The position numbers and the translations under genes are program-made. DNA of 64,000 bases from Actinoplanes aureus. GTDB taxonomy: Bacteria > Actinomycetota > Actinomycetes > Mycobacteriales > Micromonosporaceae. Shown here one piece after another: positions 16,619 to 24,740 of the stretch. Every line of letters starts with the position of its first letter. Position 1 is the first letter of the stretch. The notes under the pieces were generated by a model, which saw only the letters and a program-made list of their open reading frames with translations, did no database searches and was not told the DNA's origin. The stretch covers positions 1 through 64,000 of the forward strand of contig NZ_JADQTO010000040.1 of NCBI RefSeq assembly GCF_015704865.1, written 5' to 3'.

Positions 16619-17638
16619 ATGGAATATCGCACTCTTGGTGGCACCGGCACCATCGTGTCGGTCCTTTGCCTGGGCACGATGACGTTCGGCAACGAAAGCA
16701 GCGAGGAGGTGTCACACGCCCAGCTCGACCGCTTCGCCGAGGCCGGCGGCAACTTCATCGACACCGCCGACGTGTACTCGCGCGGCGTGTCCGAGGAGGT
16801 CATCGGCCGCTGGCTCGCTGCCCGGCCCGGCGCACGCGACCGGCTTGTCATCGCCACCAAGGGCCGCTTCCCCATGGGTGACGACCCGAACTCGGCCGGA
16901 CTGACCCGCGTGCACCTGTCCCGCGCGCTCGACGCGAGCCTGCGCCGCCTCGGCGTCGAGACCATCGACCTCTACCAGGCGCACGCCTGGGACCCGCTGA
17001 CCCCGATCGAGGAGACGCTGGCGTTCTTCGACGACGCCGTACGCGCCGGCAAGATCAGGTACGTGGGGGTCAGCAACTTCCTCGGCTGGCAGCTGCAGAA
17101 GGCGGCGATGATCACCCAGTTCCGCGGGCTGGCCCCGATCGTCACCCTGCAGCCGCAGTACAACCTGCTGGCACGGGAGATCGAGTTCGAGCTCGTCGAC
17201 GTGTGCCGCAACGAGAACATCGGCATCCTGCCCTGGTCGCCGCTGGGCGGCGGCTGGCTCACCGGCAAGTACCGGCGTGACAGCACGCCCACCGGCGCCA
17301 CCCGCCTCGGCGAGGACCCGGGCCGCGGTATGGAGGCGTACGGCCCGCGCAACTCCGACACCCGCACCTGGCACATCCTCGACGCGGTCCGGCAGGTGGC
17401 CGAGGCGCGCGGCGTGTCGATGTCGCAGGTGTCGATCTCCTGGCTCGCCGACCGGCCGGCCGTCACCTCGGTGATCCTCGGTGCTCGCACCGTCGAGCAG
17501 CTCGAGGACAACCTCGGCGCCGCGGGCCTGCACCTGTCGGAGAAAGAGACCGAGCTGCTCACCGAGGCCAGCATCCCCGTGGCCGGCGAATACCCGTACG
17601 GTCAGCAGGGCATCGCCCAGCGCGACCGCAGGATCTGA
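16619..17638 (+). CDS. aldo/keto reductase
   Basis: A 339-residue (alpha/beta)8 oxidoreductase starting MEYRTLGGTGTIVSVLCLGTMTFGN after a GAGGAG ribosome-binding site. Catalytic residues are recognisable: Asp and Tyr in NFIDTADVYSRGVSEE, Lys in VIATKGRF, and His in YQAHAWDPLTPIEETL. The NADPH-binding end is WLADRPAVTSVILGARTVEQLEDNL. It reduces aldehydes or ketones with NADPH; substrate unknown. Monocistronic between two terminators. Confidence 0.92.
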   Translation: MEYRTLGGTGTIVSVLCLGTMTFGNESSEEVSHAQLDRFAEAGGNFIDTADVYSRGVSEEVIGRWLAARPGARDRLVIATKGRFPMGDDPNSAGLTRVHLSRALDASLRRLGVETIDLYQAHAWDPLTPIEETLAFFDDAVRAGKIRYVGVSNFLGWQLQKAAMITQFRGLAPIVTLQPQYNLLAREIEFELVDVCRNENIGILPWSPLGGGWLTGKYRRDSTPTGATRLGEDPGRGMEAYGPRNSDTRTWHILDAVRQVAEARGVSMSQVSISWLADRPAVTSVILGARTVEQLEDNLGAAGLHLSEKETELLTEASIPVAGEYPYGQQGIAQRDRRI

Positions 17639-17687
17639 GAAGGCGCCGCCCGGTCGAGTGAGCAATACGCCGGCGCGGCGGGTCGGC

Positions 17688-17719
17688 GGCACCCCTCCGG
17701 CTCAGGCCGGAGGGGTGCC
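17688..17719 (+). terminator. intrinsic terminator after the aldo/keto reductase
   Basis: Perfect 14-bp stem: GGCACCCCTCCGGC (17688-17701) with GCCGGAGGGGTGCC (17706-17719), loop TCAG, 50 bases after the reductase stop. Confidence 0.85.
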
Positions 17720-17729
17720 GGTCCTGTTC

Positions 17730-17870
17730 GGCCCCGGCGGCGAACGCTGGGGCGTCGAAGCGGCACACCCGGCCCTTGCCCATGGCCTTGGCGCGGTACA
17801 GCGCCACGTCGGCGTCGTGCAGCAGCGCGTCGACGACTACGCCGTAACGGGCCACCGCGACCCCTACGCT
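17730..17870 (-). pseudogene. fragment of a GGDEF diguanylate cyclase domain
   Basis: Read on the minus strand, this gives SVGVAVARYG, then LLHDADVALYRAKAMGKGRVCRFD. These are the last beta-strand and alpha-helix of GGDEF domains (usual form SxGvA...LLxxADxALYxAKxxGRnr). The GGDEF active-site loop and everything upstream are missing; at about 17875 the sequence turns into unrelated DNA. It is a relic that cannot make c-di-GMP. Confidence 0.75.
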
Positions 17871-17924
17871 GGAGCGACGACCAGCAGCGCCGCGCGAAAG
17901 AGCGGTGCGCCGACTCCTTTGGGC

Positions 17925-18130
17925 TCCGGTCTCCTTGCGCTACCGCAAGGCGGTGACGTACGGCTTCCATGTGCTGCTCGGCGCCGTGGAGCAGAAGGTG
18001 CTCGTGCACTGGTCGTCGACGCCGTCGGCGATCCCACCCGGGTCACCGGCTTGGTCTACCGCGACGCCGACGGCGGGATCGCCAAGACTGGTCGCCCGGA
18101 GGGCCGGCCGTCTCTCGAAATCACGTCAGG
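17925..18130 (+). pseudogene. degenerate partial copy of the B12-radical SAM gene at 19348
   Basis: LRYRKAVTYGFHVLLGA is encoded at about 17935-17985 almost base for base as at 19375-19425. Then, after a large deletion, VDAVGDPTRVTGLVYRDADGGIAKTG (about 18011-18090) matches VDAKGDPAGITGLAYRDTTGNLIRTG of the intact gene. A weaker match to the LEITRG region follows. Frames are broken between the pieces and the radical SAM cysteines are absent. It is a decayed second copy or internally deleted duplicate, lying about 1.4 kb upstream of the functional gene. Confidence 0.8.
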
Positions 18131-18266
18131 TCCTCCTGGCTGGCTACCACCGCTGGTCCGGGCCATGCTCGGAAGGTGGCAGGACAGCCGGCGCAGCAGC
18201 GGACGGCCGCCCACCTCCAACAAGCTGATCTACCGGCACCCATCGTGCCCAGAGCCCTCAGCTGCC

Positions 18267-19070
18267 TCAGGCTTTGCGGGCGACACCGCCGTAGTGCGGG
18301 ACCGGTTGGGCGTTCTCACCGCCGGTGTCGGGCCGCCAGCGCGAGCAGCTGACGACGCCGGGCTCGACGAGGTCGAGGTCGCCGAACAGGCGCCGTACCT
18401 GGTCGGCGCTGCGAAGCACCATCTTGGCCGCCGGACCCTCGTTCCACAGCCGCAGCGCCTCGATCATGGTTTCCCCGTTGATCTCCGTGGTGGGATGCGA
18501 GATGGCCACGTAGCTGCCGGCGGGAAGCGCGTCGACGAGCCGGGCGACCAGAGCGGCGGCCTCGTCATCGTCGGGAACGAAGTTCAGAATGCCCAGCAGG
18601 GTCAGGGCGATCGGCTTGTCGAAGTCGAGGGTTCTGCGGGCGCCCTCGGTGATTGCTTCCGGCTGGCGCAGGTCGGCATCGAGGTAGTCGGTCCGACCGT
18701 CCGGGTGGCTGGTCAGCAGGGCGCGGGCGTGGACGAGCACAAGCGGGTCGTTGTCCACATAGACCACCCGGCTGCTCGGGGCGACCGCCTGAGCAACTTC
18801 GTGAGTGTTGTTCGCGGTCGGGATGCCGGTGCCGACGTCGAGAAACTGCCGGATACCCACTTCACCGGCCAAGTACCGGATCACACGGCCCAGGTAGGCG
18901 CGGTCGGCCCGGGCCGACTCGACCATCTCGGGAACCATTTCCAGAATCTGGTCGGCGACCGCCCGATCGACGGCGAAGTTGTCCTTGCCGCCCAGCCAGT
19001 AGTTCCAGAGACGAGCGGAGTGCGGCACCCCGCTGTCCAGCTTCGAGATGGTACTGCCCGACTCGGACAC
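18267..19070 (-). CDS. DUF574 / Methyltransf_19 SAM-dependent methyltransferase, paralog 1
   Basis: 267 residues. ARLWNYWLGGKDNFAVDR (19-36) is the N-terminal signature of this actinobacterial family, followed by the SAM-binding loop FLDVGTGIPT (76-85) and VVYVDNDPLVLVHA. LLGILNFVPDD marks the end of the Rossmann core. The family is expanded in actinomycetes and its substrates are unknown. Two paralogs lie at 52511 and 58400. Divergent from the radical SAM operon across about 280 bp. Confidence 0.9.
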   Translation of the reverse strand: MSESGSTISKLDSGVPHSARLWNYWLGGKDNFAVDRAVADQILEMVPEMVESARADRAYLGRVIRYLAGEVGIRQFLDVGTGIPTANNTHEVAQAVAPSSRVVYVDNDPLVLVHARALLTSHPDGRTDYLDADLRQPEAITEGARRTLDFDKPIALTLLGILNFVPDDDEAAALVARLVDALPAGSYVAISHPTTEINGETMIEALRLWNEGPAAKMVLRSADQVRRLFGDLDLVEPGVVSCSRWRPDTGGENAQPVPHYGGVARKA

Positions 19071-19279
19071 CCGTGCCCTCCGATTCGATACGAAAGTACT
19101 CGCGGCCAGAGACTAGCCGGTGTGATCGACGCACGTCACCCCGAAGGTCCACCGACGAATAACCCGTATCGCCTTGCGAAAGCCGCCGGCAGGTCGGTGG
19201 TCGCCGCGTGCATTCCGATTGAGTTCTGAGAACGGAATGGCACGGTCCACGCAGCGCGGACCCGGCCCTGCGACTGCTG

Positions 19280-19309
19280 GCGGGGGGCTCAGCCTGCTGA
19301 GCCCCCCGC
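19280..19309 (+). terminator. strong hairpin 39 bp upstream of the radical SAM start
   Basis: GCGGGGGGCTCAG (19280-19292) pairs with CTGAGCCCCCCGC (19297-19309), loop CCTG. Outer arms GACTGC/GCAGTC extend the stem beyond a small bulge. It precedes a gene rather than following one. It may stop read-through from the left, or it may lie in the 5' leader of the radical SAM operon and act as an attenuator. The sequence alone does not decide between these. Confidence 0.6.
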
Positions 19310-19347
19310 AGTCGGAAACCTGGTCCAGCGGCTGGCAAAATCGCGGC

Positions 19348-20667
19348 ATGAGTGGTCCTGACCTGGTCCTGGTGTTGCGCTACCGCAAGGCGGTGACGTA
19401 CGGCTTCCACGTGCTGCTGGGCGCGCTGGGTGAGCACGAGACCCCCACCCGGTACGAGGTCCGGTTCGGGGAGACGGTCGAGGAGACGGCCCGGCACATC
19501 CGTGAGGCCGGCGACGCCCGGACCCTTGTGCTGTGGTCGTTCTACTCGCCGGACGCGGCTGCTCTCGCCGAGGAGCTCGCCCAGACAAGAAACCTCGCCG
19601 ACGGCCCGAACGTCACCCACCTGGCCGGGGGAGTGCATGCCACCGCGGAGCCGGTGCAGACATTGGACGCGGGCTGGGACATGGCGGCGATCGGCGAGGG
19701 TGAGTCGACACTGCTCAGCCTGGTCGACGCCAAGGGCGATCCGGCCGGCATCACCGGCCTGGCCTACCGCGACACCACCGGCAACCTGATCAGGACCGGC
19801 AAGGCGAAACAGCGCCCCCTCGACGACTTCCCGGGTTTCGCCCTCACGTGGGACAGGTTCAACGCCCTCGAAATCACCAGGGGCTGCATCTACGCCTGCC
19901 GGTTCTGTCAGACGCCGTTCATGTTCTCCGCCAAATTCCGGCACCGCAGCCTGGACAACGTGCGCTGGCACGTCGACCGGATGCGTGAGCGCCGCCTGCG
20001 CGACGTCCGGTTCATCACCCCCACCGCGCTGTCCTGGGGCAGCCAGACCGAGGAACCGGACCTGGCGGTCATCGAGGCACTGCTGGCCTCCTGCCGGGCC
20101 GGGATCGGCCCGGATGGGCGGGTCTTCTTCGGATCGTTCCCCAGCGAGATCCGGCCCGAGCATGTCAGCCGGGAGGCGTTGCGCCTGGTCAAGAAGTACT
20201 GCGCGAACAACAACATCATCGTGGGCGCGCAGTCCGGGTCGGACCGGGTGCTCGGCGCGGCCAAACGGGGGCACAGCACCGAGGAGGTACGCCGGGCCGT
20301 GCGCCTCGGCGTCGAGGAGGGCTTCCGGATCAACGTGGACATGATCTTCGGGATGCCGGGGGAGGACCGGGCCGACGTGGACGCGTCGCTGGGCCTGGCC
20401 CGGGAGCTGGCCGACCTCGGAGCTCGTATCCACGCGCACACCTTCATGCCGTTGCCCGGCACCCCGTGGCGCGACGCCCCGCCCGGTGACGTCGACCCGG
20501 AGACGATCCGCGAGGTGGACCGGCTCTCCCGCCGCGGCGCCCTGTACGGCCACTGGCAGAAGCAACGCGACCACGCCGTCCGCCTGGCGGCCGCCGCGGA
20601 GGCGTACCCTCGGCCGGGCCGCAGCCGTACCCTGCTGCCCACCGTCCCGCTTACGGAGGAAGCCTGA
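19348..20667 (+). CDS. B12-binding radical SAM protein (TIGR04013/MJ_1487-like)
   Basis: 439 residues from ATG 19348; the longer in-frame extension to 19174 crosses the hairpin and is unlikely. Residues about 1-150 form a cobalamin-binding-like Rossmann domain. GCIYACRFCQTP (C180, C184, C187) is the CxxxCxxC iron-sulfur motif that binds SAM. IIVGAQSGSDRVLGAAKRGHSTEEV and DMIFGMPGEDRADV are typical barrel motifs. HTFMPLPGTPWRDAPPG marks the C-terminal part. Reaction unknown. Its stop codon is immediately followed by the trypco2 ATG, so it belongs to the operon with the trypsin-NTPase. Confidence 0.85.
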   Translation: MSGPDLVLVLRYRKAVTYGFHVLLGALGEHETPTRYEVRFGETVEETARHIREAGDARTLVLWSFYSPDAAALAEELAQTRNLADGPNVTHLAGGVHATAEPVQTLDAGWDMAAIGEGESTLLSLVDAKGDPAGITGLAYRDTTGNLIRTGKAKQRPLDDFPGFALTWDRFNALEITRGCIYACRFCQTPFMFSAKFRHRSLDNVRWHVDRMRERRLRDVRFITPTALSWGSQTEEPDLAVIEALLASCRAGIGPDGRVFFGSFPSEIRPEHVSREALRLVKKYCANNNIIVGAQSGSDRVLGAAKRGHSTEEVRRAVRLGVEEGFRINVDMIFGMPGEDRADVDASLGLARELADLGARIHAHTFMPLPGTPWRDAPPGDVDPETIREVDRLSRRGALYGHWQKQRDHAVRLAAAAEAYPRPGRSRTLLPTVPLTEEA

Positions 20668-20985
20668 ATGGAGCCGGAGTACCTGCCGCTCGCGCAAGCC
20701 ATCGGCGAGCTGCGCAACGAGCTCATGGCGGCCGTCGACGACGCCGCCACCGAGGATCTCAAGTTCGCGGTCGAGTTCATCGAGCTGGAGATGCAGGTGG
20801 TCGCGACCAACACGCTGAAGAGTGAGGGCGGCGGCACGCTGTTCGGGGTACTCACCCTCAAGGGCGGCGCCGACCACGCCAACGCCGCGACCCACAAGGT
20901 GAAGCTGGTGCTGAGGCCGGAGAGCCCGTCGGCGCCGGGCGAGGAGGTCTACGTGGCGGACACGGCGCCGGTTCGCCCCCGCTGA
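20668..20985 (+). CDS. trypco2 (trypsin-co-occurring domain 2) protein
   Basis: 105 residues: an N-terminal helical pair (YLPLAQAIGELRNELMAAVDD), then FAVEFIELEMQVVAT and a beta-rich end (TLKGGADHANAATHKVKLVLRPES). This pattern fits the trypco2 family, small proteins found beside trypsin-NTPase genes in predicted conflict systems. The start directly abuts the radical SAM stop, with GGAGGAAGCC as ribosome-binding site, and the trypsin gene starts 2 bp after its own stop. Probable role: regulator or cofactor of the trypsin protein; inferred from context. Confidence 0.85.
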   Translation: MEPEYLPLAQAIGELRNELMAAVDDAATEDLKFAVEFIELEMQVVATNTLKSEGGGTLFGVLTLKGGADHANAATHKVKLVLRPESPSAPGEEVYVADTAPVRPR

Positions 20986-20987
20986 CA

Positions 20988-23342
20988 ATGCGGCTCAGCT
21001 CGGTAGCGGAGGTTTTCGGCGGGCGGTCCGGCTCCGGGTACGTGCTGGCTCCCGGCCTGGTTCTGACCGCCGCGCACGTTCTGGCGGACGGTCATGACAT
21101 CTCGGTGCGGCCGCTCGGCACGGCCGCGTGGGTGGACGCCGAGGTCGTCTGGCGCGGCTCCGGGGACGTGGACGCGGTGCTTCTCCGTACCCGTGAGGTT
21201 CTTCCGGGTGATCCGGCGCTGCGGTTCGGCCGCGCCGGGTCCCGGGAGCAGATCGCCTGCCGGGCCACCGGCTTCCCCGCGGCGGCCGTGCTGCCCGACG
21301 GTGTGCGCGACTCGGACACGTTCTGCGGGCAGACGGTGCCCGGCGCCGGCGTCAAGGACGGCCGGCTGGTCATCGAGTCCGCCGGCGGGCCTCGCGACCT
21401 CGCCGGGTCGGCGTCGCCGTGGGCGGGCATCTCGGGCGCGGCGGTCTTCTCGGCGCCCGAGTCCTTCCTGCTGGGGATCGTCGAGAAGACCCCGGCGAGC
21501 TATCCGAACAACCGCCTGAAGGTCCTGCCGGCCGGCGTTCTCCTCGAAGACCCGTCATTCCGTACGCTCGTCGGTGATCCGGCGGCGCACCCGGTGACCA
21601 GGTTCGGGTCGGTTCTGCATCCGCCCTACGAGACGTTGCCGGACAACCGCCCGGATTCGTGGCTGCTGGAGTCGCGGTACGCCGTCGTCGACTTCGTCGA
21701 CGACGGCGGTCACCTCGGCACGTTGACGGAGTGGGCCACGTCGTCCGAGCCGTTCAGCGTCGGCGTGGTCACCGGCGCCGGCGGGATGGGCAAGAGCCGG
21801 CTCGCAGCCGAGTTCGCCGACCGGCTGCGCCGGGCAGGCTGGGACGCCGGGCTGCTCAACACCGAGAACCCCCGCAGCTGGGACGAGATCTCCTCCGACC
21901 AGCCGCTGCTGATCATCGTCGATTACGCGAGCCGGTTCGCCGAGCCGTTGGCCGGCCTGATCAGCCGGCTGGCCGATGAGAGCCCCACCAATCCGGTACG
22001 CCTGCTCCTGCTCGAACGCCGAATGGGCTCCTGGTGGGAGAGCGTCGATCGGCAGACAGCCCGTCTCGCCCGGCATCTTCTCGGCCTGGACATGACGATG
22101 CGGGAAGCCGAGCTGGGCCGGCATGTCGAGGCGGCGACCGGATCGCTGTCGCGCCGCCTCGGGATGTCACCCGTCACCGTCGGAGAGATCAAGGCGGACC
22201 GCCCGCTGCTGATCCACGTCGCCGTACTGCTGGCTCTGCGGGGCGAGGACGCGGGCCGATCCGGCCGGGAAGCGCTCCTGCAGCGCCTGCTCGACCGCGA
22301 GGTCATCCGGTGGGAGGCAGCGCTCGCGACGCACAAGCTCGATCATCTGCACCCGGCCGAGGCCGCCCGGATCATCGCGTTGGTGTCGCTGGTCAGCCCG
22401 GCCCGCGACGAGGCGAAGACCCTGCTGGACACCGTCGCGCCGCACGACGTCGGGAAAGTCGTCGAGTGGCTGACCGACGTGCTCGGCGCCGAGGACGGCG
22501 TGCTCCGCCCGGTCGGCCCCGACCTCCTCGTCGAGCACCTGCTCGAAACCCTGCCGGACCTGCGGTCTCTCACGCTGCGTCTGCTGGCGGCGAGGGACAC
22601 GGTCACCGCCGCGCACCGCGGGCGCGTGTTCCACCTGCTGACCCTCGCGGCGCAGAACGGACCGAACTCCCGCGCCGCGCTGACCGCCGCGCTGGCGAGG
22701 CACCTGCCCGAGCTGCTGGACGGCGATCCCAGCTCGCTCGCCGCCGCACTGGCAGCGGCGGACCGGACCAGTCTCGCCCTGTCGAGGGCCGCTCAGCAGG
22801 TCGCCTCCGGTCTGTCCGCCGAATCCGAACGGCTCGCCGAGGTGCGGGCCGAGGTCTACCACCTGGCGACGGTCCGGAACCGGAAACGGGCCGGCGGCCG
22901 GATCAGCGAGGTCGCGGACGACATGATCGTCGACGATCGAGCCGAAGCGTTCGCGGACCTGGGCCGGATGCTCATCCATGAGGGAATGAGCCTGGGAATG
23001 CTGAGCCGCTGGGGCCGGGCGCTGGCCGCGACGCTCGAGGCCGTCGAGATCTTCTCGGTGCTCAGCGGCAAGTTCGGCAACTTCGGCGACCGGCGCCAGC
23101 TGGCGATCGCACTCAGCCACGCCGGGAAGTTCTTCCGGAATCTGGACCTGCACGACGAGTCGACGCGGTTCGCGAAGGCGGCGACCAGGCTGTGGCGCGT
23201 GCTGGCCCGAGAGGACCCGGATCAACGGGACGACCTTGCCATCTCGCTCACGAACCTGGCGGACACCGTCTGCTCGGCGGGCCGGCCCGCCGAGGCGATT
23301 CCGTATGGCGTCGAAGCGATCGCCCTCCTGCGAGCCGCATGA
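20988..23342 (+). CDS. trypsin-like protease - NTPase - TPR conflict-system protein (N-terminal part)
   Basis: 784 residues in three parts. A trypsin-fold protease (about 1-200) carries catalytic His30 (LTAAHV), Asp62 (DVDAVLLRT) and Ser149 (GISGAAVF). A P-loop NTPase follows, with Walker A GAGGMGKS (263-270) and Walker B LLIIVDYA (307-314). A helical region then ends in TPR-like repeats (DLAISLTNLADTVCSAGRPAEAIPYGVEAIALLRAA). All three catalytic residues and both Walker motifs are present. A TGA at 23340 stops translation inside a TPR, and the same frame stays open to 23822. The likely role is proteolytic effector release on NTPase-controlled sensing. Confidence 0.85.
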   Translation: MRLSSVAEVFGGRSGSGYVLAPGLVLTAAHVLADGHDISVRPLGTAAWVDAEVVWRGSGDVDAVLLRTREVLPGDPALRFGRAGSREQIACRATGFPAAAVLPDGVRDSDTFCGQTVPGAGVKDGRLVIESAGGPRDLAGSASPWAGISGAAVFSAPESFLLGIVEKTPASYPNNRLKVLPAGVLLEDPSFRTLVGDPAAHPVTRFGSVLHPPYETLPDNRPDSWLLESRYAVVDFVDDGGHLGTLTEWATSSEPFSVGVVTGAGGMGKSRLAAEFADRLRRAGWDAGLLNTENPRSWDEISSDQPLLIIVDYASRFAEPLAGLISRLADESPTNPVRLLLLERRMGSWWESVDRQTARLARHLLGLDMTMREAELGRHVEAATGSLSRRLGMSPVTVGEIKADRPLLIHVAVLLALRGEDAGRSGREALLQRLLDREVIRWEAALATHKLDHLHPAEAARIIALVSLVSPARDEAKTLLDTVAPHDVGKVVEWLTDVLGAEDGVLRPVGPDLLVEHLLETLPDLRSLTLRLLAARDTVTAAHRGRVFHLLTLAAQNGPNSRAALTAALARHLPELLDGDPSSLAAALAAADRTSLALSRAAQQVASGLSAESERLAEVRAEVYHLATVRNRKRAGGRISEVADDMIVDDRAEAFADLGRMLIHEGMSLGMLSRWGRALAATLEAVEIFSVLSGKFGNFGDRRQLAIALSHAGKFFRNLDLHDESTRFAKAATRLWRVLAREDPDQRDDLAISLTNLADTVCSAGRPAEAIPYGVEAIALLRAA

Positions 23343-23822
23343 TTGCAGGGCCACGAGAGGGTCAAGCCATACCTGGAGCGGGCGCTCTCCGAAATGGCCC
23401 ATCACCGCATGGAGGTGGGCGATCTCCGCGACGCCTGGGCGGCGCTCGAGGAGTCAGCGGCATCCAAGGGGCTTGCGATCGGCGAGGCGGAGGAGAACGC
23501 CGAGCTGGACGATGTGGGGTATCTCAACGGCAGGGCGGCGGACCTGCATCTGCGATCGGGAGATCTGGAGCAGGCGAAAGCGTGCGCCGTCATCTCCGCC
23601 AACGCCTACGCGCACTATGCGTACGAGTTCCCGGCGAACGTCTTCTACTTCCGGGGGAGTCTGCGGCTCCTCGTCGAGATCCTGGACGCCGCGGGCGAGG
23701 AGGAGGAAGCCTCCGCCATCCGAACTGACATGGCGCACCTGCTCGCCGAGCCCGAACCCGCGGACTACGACCGCTATCTCACGGAGTTCGCGGACTTTCA
23801 GCACGTCATCGACGCCGTCTGA
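23343..23822 (+). CDS. C-terminal TPR part of the trypsin-NTPase protein, after an in-frame TGA
   Basis: This 159-residue frame is exactly in register with the preceding gene, separated by one TGA. It begins at TTG 23343 with no convincing ribosome-binding site. Its helices (HERVKPYLERALSEMAHHRMEVGDLRDAWAALEESAA, then LRSGDLEQAKACAVISANAYAHYAYEFPANVF) continue the TPR array. Joined, the protein would be about 944 residues. Explanations are a nonsense mutation, a sequencing error or read-through. Some reinitiation after the TGA cannot be excluded. Confidence 0.7.
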   Translation: MQGHERVKPYLERALSEMAHHRMEVGDLRDAWAALEESAASKGLAIGEAEENAELDDVGYLNGRAADLHLRSGDLEQAKACAVISANAYAHYAYEFPANVFYFRGSLRLLVEILDAAGEEEEASAIRTDMAHLLAEPEPADYDRYLTEFADFQHVIDAV

Positions 23823-23839
23823 AGTTCCCCCGGCCCGGG

Positions 23840-24109
23840 TCAGATGATCTCGACGATCACTTCCTTGCCGGTCTCCGGTTGACGCAGCACCAGCTCGTAT
23901 CCCTCGCGCCGCTTGCTGTCGATCAGGTGGTAGATGGAGATCGCCCGGTTCACCACGTCGGTGGTACTGAGCCGGGTCGCCGCGGTGAGCCTCTCCAGCT
24001 CCTCGTAAACCTTCGGGATCAGTCCGACGGTGATCCGGCCGGCCACGCTGGCGCGGCCCGAGGTCTTGCGCCCGCCCCGCTCGGGTGCCGCCCGCTGCTC
24101 AGTGCTCAC
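23840..24109 (-). CDS. ribbon-helix-helix-like DNA-binding protein
   Basis: 89 residues with a basic disordered start (EQRAAPERGGRKTSGRASVAG) and then ITVGLIPKVYEELERLTAATRLSTTDVVNRAISIYHLIDSKRREG. That is a beta-strand plus two helices, typical of MetJ/Arc-type proteins, and a short beta tail (ELVLRQPETGKEVIVEII) follows. It converges on the trypsin-system gene. No toxin partner lies beside it. It probably regulates itself or the divergent gene at 24315 through the palindrome at 24227. Confidence 0.75.
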   Translation of the reverse strand: MSTEQRAAPERGGRKTSGRASVAGRITVGLIPKVYEELERLTAATRLSTTDVVNRAISIYHLIDSKRREGYELVLRQPETGKEVIVEII

Positions 24110-24226
24110 CTTTCGATCACTCCTCTGTCCGGTACGGCGCCGGGACCGTGCCCCTCGCCGCGATCGGATCGCGGCTGACCGCCACGCCCTCAGCGTGCCA
24201 CGATCGATGCTTTTTGTCGACTAGAA

Positions 24227-24243
24227 CGCATCACTCTGATGCG
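24227..24243. promoter_or_regulatory. palindrome between the RHH gene and the divergent ORF
   Basis: CGCATCA-CTC-TGATGCG has perfect 7-bp arms. It lies about 120 bp upstream of the ribbon-helix-helix gene and about 70 bp upstream of the ORF at 24315. A second hairpin (GAGCCGCG at 24275-24282 with CGCGGCTC at 24288-24295) lies just before the 24315 ribosome-binding site. Binding by the RHH protein is a guess from proximity. Confidence 0.5.
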
Positions 24244-24314
24244 ATATTGCGCGCCGCGGGTCTATCGTGGGGTTGAGCCGCGATGCACGCGGCTCCCGAG
24301 AGAAGGAGGAACAC

Positions 24315-24656
24315 ATGGAAGTCCAAGCACTCTCCGGGGCGCCACCCGGCGCTCCGAGAGAGAGACGGGCGTACTACCGGTCGTCCAGCGTCGTGATCAC
24401 CTGTGCGGTCATCTCGATCCAGCCCAGGGCCGCACTGCATCGGCTCTACGCAACGGCTGAGGTGGCCATCGTCATGGACCGCGCCCCGCTGCGGGGTGCG
24501 CGAGTCCGGAGGCTGCGTTCGGCGGCGGCAACCGCCGAACCGCGCCGGCACAGAGGGCGGACCAAGGCGCGCGCGCAACGGCCCGCCCAGCTGCACGAGG
24601 TGCGCCGATCCGGGCGATTGGACCCAACCTCACCTGGGGGGCTGCTCACGGGATGA
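24315..24656 (+). CDS. hypothetical protein, possibly a broken DUF6232-like gene
   Basis: 113 residues from an ATG with an excellent AAGGAGG ribosome-binding site. The first half (RAYYRSSSVVITCAVISI, then RLYATAEVAIVM) has the beta-strand pattern of the start of DUF6232-type membrane proteins. The second half is low-complexity Arg/Ala-rich sequence with no hydrophobic segment, which suggests a frameshift. The next gene has the same orientation and opens 85 bases further on. Expression is plausible; function is unknown. Confidence 0.45.
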   Translation: MEVQALSGAPPGAPRERRAYYRSSSVVITCAVISIQPRAALHRLYATAEVAIVMDRAPLRGARVRRLRSAAATAEPRRHRGRTKARAQRPAQLHEVRRSGRLDPTSPGGLLTG

Positions 24657-24740
24657 GGAATGGGCCTTCTGACCCGGCGATCACGCCGGCTCCACAAGGG
24701 GCGGGTGCGCCCGGGCGGAAGGTCAGCCGAGAGGAAACAG

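Noticed and set aside
16323..20667. RiPP cluster made of the 36-aa peptide and the radical SAM protein
   Set aside because: They are 3 kb apart on opposite strands with an unrelated gene and terminators between, and the peptide has a signal sequence rather than a leader/core.
18862..20988. 708-codon open frame on the minus strand over the radical SAM gene
   Set aside because: It is antisense to a clearly recognisable gene; long open antisense frames are a routine effect of high GC content.
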